Made by a program: the position numbers and the translations under genes. A DNA stretch of 64,000 bases from Lineus longissimus (taxonomy: Eukaryota > Nemertea > Pilidiophora > Heteronemertea > Lineidae), in the NCBI RefSeq assembly GCF_910592395.1, contig NC_088322.1:14503431-14567430 (forward strand). The letters are read 5' to 3'. Under the pieces are notes generated by a model. The model ran no database searches and was not told the origin of the DNA. It saw only the letters and a list, made by a program, of their open reading frames with translations. This document shows positions 42,401 to 51,406 of the stretch, piece by piece; the stretch's first letter is position 1, and each line of letters begins with the position of its first letter.

Positions 42401-45400
42401 TCTAATTCAATATCAAAGATGATTTTTCTGGATTGTAGAATTTCCATTCGCTTTTATTTTCGAGGTGTAGATTTTAAATTGGGTTCTTAATCGAGGTGAC
42501 TCTGCGGGGATTCAGGTTTCGGCAGAATTGAATTTCCTACTAGTTTTTCTGCTAGTGTTTTGTTTCGAAGCAACAGTGTATCATCATCCGGTACTCTAGA
42601 TCTTCACCGGGCTATGGATGGCATTTCCATCCGTCAATGAAATAAGTTGTTTCTTCCTCTGGCGGTCTTCTCTTACCGCAGAGGAAAGGCATAAACCATA
42701 AATCGCCCTATGTTATATAAAACCCATAAAGTATACCCAGGTTTACAGTAACTGACCCATTGTCATTGTCTAAAAGTTGATACACGTGTACACAGCGCGT
42801 GCATTGCACAATTAGGGTACATCGGTATGTAGGTAAACTGCATGCAAGCGGGCGCAGTCTGCAGAAATTGGCAATCCGGTTGACATTCTCAAATATGATC
42901 TAGGTTTCCCGAGATGACATGTTCTTCCTTCTACAAGACACTGCTAGCACCGGTTTAATAGTAATGGGTGGATCATTATTGTATTGTTGAACACGGCATC
43001 GTCTCCCGGGATGGCCATGATTATCACCAGCGTGAAAAAGTCAGGGCCGAGCATTCTGTTCTTCGTCATGGACTGACATGATGAAGGTTGCATTGTGCGA
43101 GATGAAGGCCGGAAGACCGTACATGATACACATCTATCCAGTGAATCCGCTATCGTACTGGATGTTTCGAGGCTTTGTCCGGTAGCCCCTGACCATATGT
43201 ATGTGAGGGCACGTTGGCTGAAGTCGTCTTGTCCATGTCACGCTCTTGATGGTGACGAGAAAGATACGAAGATATGTCTGATCGGACTCCTGGGGCTGAA
43301 GGCAGAAGAGCTTAAGAGGAACACCTTCCGAATGGATGGTCACTGAAGATTGCTGGTCGGGTTATTGGCGGTCAAGTTAACCGCATGCCTGATTAATCAT
43401 GTTCAGTTCTGATATTTGATTCTCGATCAAAGCGGCACGCGACAGGTGATAGCGTGTCAGTGCGGCTAACTACTCGGACCGATCAGCTGACAGGTCACTT
43501 GGTGAAATCTCAAACGCTATGACGAACACCGCGCCGTAATGGTCACCCATCATTGTATACCAGTGGTTTTCAATATACTCCCCCTCTCGATAAATCAGTA
43601 CATGACATAAGAGTGTAAAAACCTTGACTCTAAGGATACGCCGTCCCAAGACCAAATTTGCCACAATATAGGTTTCTATTCCCGCAGGCCACAAGACTTG
43701 TGATAGGTTTATTCTTCATGGCTGCTGTCTGCTGCTTCTGGCACGTCTGATTGGACAATACGAAGAAAATATCCCCATTGATGTCTTGCGATTGGCTAAT
43801 TTCGTATCACTACACCGGGTGATGCAGAATTGCTCCGCTCTCTTCGGTTGTAAAGTATTTTGACCGGAAGTCACTGAAAAACCTGCATTCGGAAATACGC
43901 AGTTGCCTGTAAATCACACCATGATTATTATTTTATATAGGTACGACAAACGTCACAGCAGTCATAAAATTTGATTAAAAATTTAATTTTATTAGCTGAC
44001 GGCCAACTCTCCCTTGAACTTTGGATATTTCATAAACAGATGTCTTCTCTCTCACCACCTCTGCACATCGAGCATGCAACCACAGCCAGAAACACGTTAA
44101 AGAAATAATTTACCTCGAGGCACCAACGAGTCTTAAAGGTTAAACGTCCCTGCAGCCGTCGTTGTCAATGATTAATAGACTTTCAAGACCCAAGGGTGAG
44201 AGAACGGCGGCTGAAGGGATATTCTGTTGTTTCTGCAACAACAACAATAATAACCCGCCGAGGAAATCGTTAACATGTTCCAGCCCTTGGGGCCGAAAAG
44301 TGATTATCAGAAGAATTATTTTCACAAGAGGCCAGACAGTGAGCAAACACCGGTTAAATGGGCGGGTTATATGAGCCTCGGCTTTAAAGACTGGCGGGGG
44401 AATGTGGTCACGGATCGCCATGGCTCTTGTTAGACTAGTTCCTACATTTATATGGCGTGGTCCATCTCGGAAATGAGCCTGTGACTGGTAAAGTGCAGCC
44501 ATCTTGGCGCGGCCATATTGATGGTTGATGCATAAACCCGTCCCCAGGTGGCGTAAAAGATGGGTTTCACCAATTAAGAAAGAGGTTGACTCTCTTATTC
44601 CTACAAGAGCCGTTTGGTTATAGGATTTCTAGGGTTATTGAGGTCAGGGTAAGGGTTGAGGGGTAGGGGTCAAAATGAAAAGCGGACACACGGCGTAAGG
44701 ATAGCCAGTGTAGTAAGGAAAATGCACGGGACGTGCGAAGATCACAAAAAGAAAACGCCCATCACGGGCCAGATTTCTCTTTGGCAGTAACCTAATCTAT
44801 TCTCCTAGCGGATCACACATCCTCCGTATATCAGCCCACACTCTTCATTTATTGGCGCGGATGTCACGTTCTTTGGCATAATAAATGACAGGTCAGTGTT
44901 TTTATCTAATGAAGGAAGCCGAAGGGGCTAATATAGAATTCAGCCGAAGCTAAACAAGGAAATGAAACAGGATGAGATTATAATCAGCAGCTTTTGGAGA
45001 GCGGAACGTACCAGAGTAATGATCGGTGTTACCCAGGCTATCTTTCCGTGTCGCCTGTTCAGTGGTGGCGCGCGTTTATCGGTGTTCTGGCTTGTTTCTT
45101 CTCTTCGTGCGTCTTTAACTAAACCCAGTATCTTGAACATTCTGCCAGAAAGATTCTGACTTTGACCTCTACTCTGCTATTTAAGTGCGTGCCTCCATCA
45201 AGCGTGTTTGCAAGAATGTACATGTAGCAGACGATTAACAGTTCCTGAGATGATGAAAAGCCTTTTGAGTCGCGTCTCTCAAGAAATACTCACCATAGAA
45301 TTATCAAAAATAAGTTATAGACACATCTCAATATTGTGTGCCAGAAGCGTACAGACCTTGATCAACCTTTTTTCCATTGTAGGTGCCTCCATCAAGTGCC

Positions 45401-46171
45401 ATGTATGCAAGAATGTAGCAGACGGTAAACAGTGCGATGATAAGTTGATTGATTGCGACTCCATTCAAAAAGCAACAGATCCAACATTCGATGCCTGTGA
45501 AATACACACAGAATTCAGAAGTAAGTGGTGAATGTCTTGGCCAAAACCTGTTCATCCAAAAACCAAAATTGGTTACCATCATATTTTCTGTCTAACTTAA
45601 ACACGCCAATGGATCATTCTCATTTCAAATAATCAGTCATTGATTTCGAAGCATCCATTTTGTAGAACTTCCGGTCGTATTGGCGAATCAGAAGTCCACA
45701 ACCCTGCTTACCCATTGCCGTCTTGAGAATTCAGCCATTCAAAAAGGGGAAGAGCGGGTTTTATCACTGCCGACTTCTAGGCTGATGTTGGACAGGCTTT
45801 TGAACACAAGAACATCGATCGCTCATTTGTCTTGTAACGTACAATGCAAATAAATGTACAACGTTCTCGAGAATATTTTAACTTTCGGTTAACTGTTGGC
45901 TTTTTTTCTTTCAGAGGATGGTTCGAAAAGTGTCAGCAAAAACTGTGCCACAGGACCGTGTGGTCTCGAAGACAAAAAGCAGAATAAGGCCTTGGATATA
46001 CACAACTTCAATTGTAATGAACTTGAAGGGAACGTTTACAAGAAATGTATGGCATGTTGTCAAAGTAAAGACGGATGTAATGCGGGATCCGGAAGCCAGT
46101 CCGCTCATGTTTTTATCAACACCTTCGTTGCAACGGCGGCCATGTTGCTTTTGTACCGTGTTTTTGTATAA
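24424..46171 (+). CDS. Ly6/uPAR-family three-finger protein, GPI-anchor type (Ly6 gene 2)
   Basis: Exons 45383-45520 and 45915-46171 are firm: phase-1 acceptors (CCATTGTAG, TTTCTTTCAG), donor A|GTAAGTGG and a natural stop. They encode IKCHVC, then TFDAC, then KKCMACC and DGCN, with 12 cysteines in the same plan as Ly6 gene 1, including identical spacing over the first three. The tail ends in a hydrophobic stretch (FVATAAMLLLYRVFV), indicating a GPI signal. The best first exon I can find is 24424-24493 (MVAGYWLAGH plus a hydrophobic core), whose donor G|GTAGGTA gives the required phase. That join implies a 20.9 kb intron and a protein of about 154 residues, and it is inference. Likely cell-surface; ligand unknown. 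No N-glycosylation sequon was noticed, unlike gene 1. Confidence 0.72.
32282..32400 (+). promoter_or_regulatory. CCAAT/CCAAT/TATA promoter-like block
   Basis: CCAAT boxes at 32283-32287 and 32334-32338 lie in a 51 bp direct duplication (CCCAATCA.AAGG.TCGA). They are followed 23 bp later by TATAAATAG at 32361-32369. A start near 32390-32397 (CTCACTCATTC) would fit. The first ATGG downstream (about 32611) opens only a short frame with no recognised product. Confidence 0.4.
33143..33244. mobile_element. MITE-like foldback element, about 102 bp
   Basis: The ends are inverted repeats of 25-30 bp. The left end GTTGTTAGAAAGTATATTAT (33143-33162) pairs with the complement of the right end (33215-33244, closing CATGCTTGCTAACAAC), with few mismatches and a 5 nt gap. 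No target-site duplication is evident. A related but truncated copy lies at 8000-8065. Confidence 0.5.
33571..33643 (+). tRNA. tRNA-Glu(UUC)-like pol III unit, probably a pseudogene or SINE head
   Basis: An exact box A (TGGTTCAACGG, 33578-33588) and box B (GGTTCGATTCC, 33622-33632) are present. The D stem and anticodon stem (CTGGA / TCTGG) pair, with loop CTTTCGA giving anticodon TTC. A run of seven T at 33648-33654 is a pol III terminator. The acceptor stem pairs at only about three of seven positions and the T stem has two mismatches, so a working tRNA is doubtful. Confidence 0.5.
34581..34599. repeat. (TA)n microsatellite
   Basis: A short alternating TA tract inside AT-rich sequence. Confidence 0.7.
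35004..35023. repeat. (TCA)n microsatellite
   Basis: About six to seven uninterrupted TCA units. Confidence 0.8.
38582..38755. repeat. 55 bp minisatellite, three copies plus a partial fourth
   Basis: Units start at 38582, 38637, 38692 and 38747 with GGCRCCTCYCAAGAAAG and contain GACAATAACAACG. Because 55 is not a multiple of three, the open frames crossing the array shift between copies, arguing against coding. Confidence 0.88.
42654..42686. other. Stem-loop
   Basis: TTCCTCTGGCGGT and ACCGCAGAGGAA pair over 12 bp with one bulged G around an 8 nt loop. Too short for a microRNA precursor, and no T-run follows. Confidence 0.4.
45189..45260 (+). pseudogene. Decayed tandem copy of Ly6 gene 2 exon 2 start
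   Basis: This segment, 194 bp upstream of exon 2, repeats its opening: GTGCCTCCATCAAG, then GTTTGCAAGAATGTA, then GTAGCAGACG. Small insertions and deletions are present. In the exon reading frame it hits TAA after the codons for ADD, and it lacks a proper acceptor and donor. It is a partial exon duplication that has decayed. Confidence 0.72.
45383..45520 (+). CDS. Ly6 gene 2, coding exon 2
   Basis: 138 nt, phase 1 at both ends. It encodes ASIKCHVCKN onward to CEIHTEFR and carries cysteines 1-5. The acceptor has a T-rich tract (CCTTTTTTCCATTGTAG) and the donor is A|GTAAGTGG. Confidence 0.87.
45915..46171 (+). CDS. Ly6 gene 2, coding exon 3 with GPI signal
   Basis: 257 nt from a strong acceptor (TTTTTTTCTTTCAG) to TAA. 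It encodes cysteines 6-12, the CMACC and KDGCN closure and a 20-residue hydrophobic C-terminus. The intron before it is 394 bp. Confidence 0.87.
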
Positions 46172-49100
46172 TCCATTAGTGTAGGCGCCTATAGGTCACT
46201 AGTGTGCCGTTTCCTCCAGGTTTGTTTTTGGACTACTTTATAAAAAGACAATTTTCGAAGAAATGTTGCAGTATTACAAGACCGAAATGACTGCGCCATT
46301 TTGTTTTACGAAAAGGAGGAAAATCATTCGGTGATGACCTCTGCTGTCCAATAATTAAGGAACACTAAATTATTGGCCACCGGTTATGGAGATAACCACA
46401 ACATGACTCAAATGGAATACACTTCGGGGCTGTCACCAGAAATTGTGTTTGTGTCTCCGGCCGAACACTCGGAAGCCGCCTCAGAGACCAGAAACCAACA
46501 TCGATCTATCATAGCGATTTCCCGGGCTGGGATATTTCGCCAATTCGTTTTCGTGGTCATTTCCGTCATCCAAATCGCATCGCTTTATGGAGTCATTGAT
46601 TCGGATAAAAAAACCGATTGGTTGCTTATCTCAGGACCGGGGAATCAAGATCAAATCGTTCCGTATGGATTTGTTCAACGTGTATCGATCCGTTTGTTGT
46701 TTGCACCGTAGGTTGGCGAATGGATTCAATATGCCAAAGATTTCAGGGGAATATATGGCAAAATCAGCTTGAAAGGTTATTCAACGAAAACGGTAAACTC
46801 GAAGGCAATTTTAGTGGCTATGAACGTCTATTATACGTCATTTTATAAAAAGGAGCCCTCTGATGTGCGTCTGCATGTGCCGTTAAAACACTGTATGTGA
46901 CGTCATCAACAGACATCACAAAACAAAATAATGAATCTATGAATGATTCGGTAAAATGATCAATGTAAATAGTATGACAATACTCTCATCTGAGGTTTTA
47001 TAACGATTATGTATAACTGTAGAACGTACCCTTTTCCTTCATGCATGTAGACCTTCTTGTACAAGAATATATAAATCTAGATGTAATATATCATTTATTG
47101 ACATACGTGTAGTGCCATAACAACCATTATCGGACAACTATTTCAATGTTATGTTGCACACTCCCACTTCATATTGGTTAACGACTTTTTCTAAGAGAAC
47201 AGACAGTGAGCCAGTCCCGCCGCCAGGCTTGTTTCGCTTGTTTCAAAAGTGTTTGAACAACTATCGTGACCGAAGGGGTTAAAGTGATATGATATTGTGC
47301 TGGTATTGGGAGTCAAGGGGGAAACACAATAGCGCTTTCCTCCAAATATTAAAGTGGTCTTCTATGTTTATTGATCAGAACTGGTTTCGTAATCACGTCA
47401 GAGGACTCAGTCTGCGTTAGAACGAGCGAGCCACAGAGATCTTGAGAAACTAAGACGTCCCTTCACGCTGCCTCTTGACGGGACTTTGGGAGATCTGCCG
47501 TCACTGCACTGGCTTCGTATAAGCATAAATCAAGATGTCAATTTCTTTGTAAGCATGTATGTCATATTTTTGTGTGTGGAGTAATCAACATTATATATAT
47601 AAGGATGTGGTGTAGTAAATAGACGTGATTTTTGGTTTGGTGCGTCGAATACCCGATGATATAATATGTTCCTTAGATTACTGTATATCGTTCCCGTAAC
47701 AGTTCCATTGGGCGACAAATTGGTCATTGGCGTAAAGGCCCATAACCACATAAGCGATCAATCGCCCTGGTTATTTTACGCCGCGCTGTCCACGAAGAGA
47801 AGCGTTCTCCTATTAATCGGAAATGTGGACGTAGATGCAAAACGGACAATGAAGTGGTGTGATATCGAAACGTCTCTAGTACCAAGTATAACCGACATCG
47901 GCTGCGTCCAAACGAAAGGAGCGTGTATAAAATATGTGAGAGGCGTACCGCAGCGAAACAGATGAGGCAAGAAGGTCCATCCAGTGAAATGTATCATTCG
48001 GGCGCTTCGGTAACCATGGCAACTATACTTGTGTGTGGATGACTTACTGGTTACGTTTAGAAACACTCTGAGCTCTCTCTACGCGTCTTTTGTATAGACT
48101 CCCTGGGCAGTCCTTTGCGTCTTCCTATTATTCCTAATTGGGTCTCCTTTGGTGAGGAACGAGGTCGATCCACTGCGTCCGGAGTGTACAGTCGTCTAAA
48201 GAAGACTGCATTTAATCTTTCCGCCATTTTTGCATGCCGTCTAAAAATGTACCAGCACAAACAAGGGAACGAGCATCGGCGGCTGGGAAGCGTTAGATTT
48301 CTTCTTCCATCGTTCAGAAATAGAGCAAATGAAGAGAAACCAATTGAATTGAGAATTAATGCTCAGAACGGCGTTAGCGTAAACGTTCAGTGTCTTTAGT
48401 TAACACCATGCAGCATAGTAACAAAATATGTGAGGCTTCACCCAATTTGCTTGCAGTTTCGAACGGAGTGAGATATCGTCTTTTTCGTCTGAGTTTTCGG
48501 AGACAAGAGTTTGATAAAAATTGCACCCATTAGGTTTCTCTGTGCGATGACTGGCGAACAACTATCTGTAATGAATTGTTTGCCGACAAACTGGATTGGC
48601 TTTTCTTGTCTGTCCACCCACTGATGGATGTGCCAGTAACTGAATAAAAAAACATTTTTTTGTAAAAGCTTTGGTAAAAGTTTATATCTATAGGATTTCG
48701 TGGCGTTTATAAAGTTGCATGTTAGGTATCATATCTATGTACACAATATTTGATTGTCGATTCTAAACATGTCAAGTCATTTTGTTCATGACATTTCTGT
48801 ATTTATATATCATAATTATATCTTGTCAGTAATGTTGCAAAATGGAGAGTGGGTGGTGACCAATCTCGCACAGTAGCGATGGTAACGAGGAACGAATCAA
48901 TGCAATCTAGAGTCAAGATTTTGGCGTAGTGACTTGCGCATGTCCCGCGTGCATGTGAACACACGCATACTTTTTCTTGTTACCAAGTTCCAAGTTGAAG
49001 TGACTTGACTACGGGGGCGCTGAAAAACGAGTAGGCCCCCTGACCTTTTTTAGTTTCCAGGACCACAGTACACCGGCGGAATTCAATTGAATGGTTTATA

Positions 49101-49640
49101 TATATACCATGAGAATCAAATTTCATAGAAGAGTGCTGCCATCTAAATTCCACCATCTCAATGACCCGGTATCTCTGGGGAGACAAGACCACCATTGAAT
49201 ATTCATAGGTTGGAGGTTCCAGACCTATCAATTAGACGTAAATTGTATATCTGGTTTAGGTCTTCACATCACCGGCTCCATCCATTCAGGAGGCTGACGG
49301 ATTATTGTATGGTTCTATAGAGGCCGTGACCTCCAATACCTCGGAGATAAAAAACGCATGATAGAAACGTTTGCTCCCCGGACTTTCTATCCAAGGACAT
49401 TTCAAACTTACACCAGTCATAATGGCGACACAAAATTTGTTTGTAGAGGTAAAGACCTCTGTAAAAAGTCACCGCTGCTCAATCTTATTTTATCAACAAT
49501 GTCTGTAGTCAATAAAATAGTTTATTTTGATCGACGTGTCTTGTTCATTCTATATCGTGATATATGCTACCATGTTTTCGCATGTATCACAGCCACGTCT
49601 CATTCTTATGATAGCACTCCAGATGATGAATAAATGAGAT

Positions 49641-49804
49641 CGACACCAAAATGATTTCATTCGGCATTTAACGGAAACAATCGGGAAATCTCCGATTCCT
49701 CTACGACGGATGACAGCATGGACAGCATCGGCATCACCGGCATCGACACCAAAATGATTTCATTCGGCATTTAACGGAAACGTTCGGGAAATCGCCGATT
49801 CCCT
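49641..49804. repeat. Direct repeat, two copies 103 bp apart
   Basis: CGACACCAAAATGATTTCAT and the next 40 bases at 49641-49702 recur at 49744-49804 with about three mismatches. The spacer contains short GACAGCAT/CGGCAT repeats. Confidence 0.8.
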
Positions 49805-50195
49805 TTGGGGATGACGGCTTATCTCCTAGCCATCTAGCGGATGCGGAAAGAACTATATGTATCACGGCGTGATACATTTTATTTCTTAAAGATTCCCGGT
49901 GGGATTCGAACCAGCGCAAAAAGAAAAACCAATCAGGTCTAATTGCCACAGGGACCTGGGTGTTCACACTTCATATGTAGACTAAGAGGAACCTCGGATT
50001 TGGAATCAAAAATAAAATCGTTGGGCGGTCTTATCAGAATCGTGTATTTAACGGAAACGTTCGGGAAATCTCAGATTCCCTTTGGGGAGGACGGCTTATC
50101 TCATAGCCATCTAGCGGATGCGGAAAGAACTATATAGTGTGACACCTTGAAGTTGTTCTTTTTGCGCCGAGTCGAATCCCACCGGTCCCCAACTA
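49770..50195. repeat. Composite repeat with inverted tRNA-like arms
   Basis: A 90 bp block at 49770-49859 recurs at 50047-50136 with a handful of mismatches (CATCTAGCGGATGCGGAAAG in both). Between and after the copies are inverted partners: GGTGGGATTCGAACC with GCGCAAAAAGAA at about 49898-49925, and its complement TTCTTTTTGCGC..TCGAATCCCACC at about 50157-50183. The minus-strand reading GGTTCGAATCC is an exact pol III box B, so a tRNA-derived SINE origin is plausible. TGTATCACGGCGTGATACA (about 49858-49876) is a perfect palindrome. Confidence 0.6.
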
Positions 50196-50251
50196 CGTTA
50201 ACAAGTCCCAAATCTCACTCATGATATCCCTTATGAAAAATGTGTCTCAAT

Positions 50252-50347
50252 TTTACCATGGTAAATCCACATTTCACCATTCACCAGGTAAACTGACAGC
50301 ACTTCACCATGGTGAATGGTGAATTCACCATGTTGAGAATGGTAAAC
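50252..50347. repeat. Nested palindrome cluster
   Basis: Three perfect palindromes sit within 96 bp: TTTACCATGGTAAA (50252-50265), TTCACCATGGTGAA (50303-50316) and ATGGTGAATTCACCAT (50316-50331). TTCACCATTCACC (about 50273-50285) also pairs with GGTGAATGGTGAA (50311-50323), and TTTACCAT with ATGGTAAA at the end. The whole block can fold in several ways. Confidence 0.75.
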
Positions 50348-51406
50348 CTGAGATCTTTTCCTAATCTGGAAAGACTTTTAGGCGACCAATTCTTTTATGA
50401 AGGGATCCAAACGTGAGAAAACTTGGCGGACAAGAAATAAAGCAAGGACTATGAATTTGCTGATGTATATGTACTTATTTTATAAATTATATTAGTTGAC
50501 TTTGGATTATACATTATAATAAAACAAGAACTGTATTCATCTACAAGTGTTCCACTGAAACAGGACCACAACTTGATCTATTTATCAGTTAAACATGATC
50601 AACCCAAACCTTGGAAACCAGGATGGTTTTGAACCAAATCACAAGTATGCAAGATAACAACAGGTAGAAAATATAAAGTGGTACAATTACATTCATGGTA
50701 CTAGCATAGCCCATTCAGAGGAGAAAAAAACAAAAACAAAACAGCTGGCAGTATACATTTATCCTGAAGCTCGGGCCAACACTCGCTACTATCGACCGAG
50801 CTTCAGTAATGAGTGAGAGGGGAAGAGGATACGACCGACTCTGGATTTTCAAGGATGACATTTATGCACACAGAGGCTGTAGCTGTGCTAGGGATATAGC
50901 TATACCACCTTACATTTCATATTTACTCAAAAATTAAACCAATCATGAGATAAATGCTAATACCAGAAAGAGTTGAGGATTTCCAAAGACTGTTAATTGA
51001 TAATTCTTGCACGTTTTGGGGCAATTTCAGCCTAAAGTATTATGACAAGATACGCCACCATCGGGCCATAAGGAGTAAGTGAACCCGCACAAAGTGGGAT
51101 GCAAATATACAGAATACTGAACTCATCCACTTCAACAAATGCCAGTGGCAGTGGTATTGTAATAGAAGCATTTGATTTACTGAATTCTTTAAAAGAATTC
51201 TTTAAACTTTTAACTGAAAATATGATAAAAAGCTTGACCTAGACTGCAGGCTGCTACATTTGGAATAAAACAGAAAACAAATTGCCGAATTTAAATTTGA
51301 TTGCCCCATCCAGAAAGGAGAGGTGATGGGAGGACAACACATTCTGTATACTCGTCTGAAAAGTTTGTAAAATGTGAATCCATCAAACTTGCATCCATGC
51401 AATAAT

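Larger units (their letters stand above)
24494..45382 (+). other. Inferred 20.9 kb first intron of Ly6 gene 2
   Basis: No recognisable exon was found on either strand. The longer open frames (for example 29750-30154, 32092-32586, 40509-41154) have no family motif I can name. The stretch contains a MITE-like element, a tRNA-like unit, a CCAAT/TATA block, a 55 bp minisatellite and microsatellites. If exon 1 is wrongly assigned, this is intergenic. Confidence 0.45.
46172..51406. other. Interval between Ly6 gene 2 and UBE2G2 (convergent 3' ends)
   Basis: The 3' UTRs of both genes must lie here. For Ly6 gene 2, ATTAAA near 47346 and AATAAA near 48644 are possible poly(A) signals. For UBE2G2 I see no clear AATAAA on the minus strand. 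Open frames at 46373-46711 and 47666-47965 lack motifs. A composite repeat (49641-50195) and nested palindromes (50252-50347) are listed separately. Confidence 0.45.

Noticed and set aside
46373..46711. 112-codon frame after Ly6 gene 2 with a hydrophobic segment (FVFVVISVIQIASL)
   Set aside because: It starts at TTG, lies where the Ly6 gene 2 3' UTR is expected, and has no other support.
47666..47965. 99-codon frame on the plus strand
   Set aside because: It has an ATG start and some hydrophobicity, but no motif, no signal-peptide layout and no splice partner.
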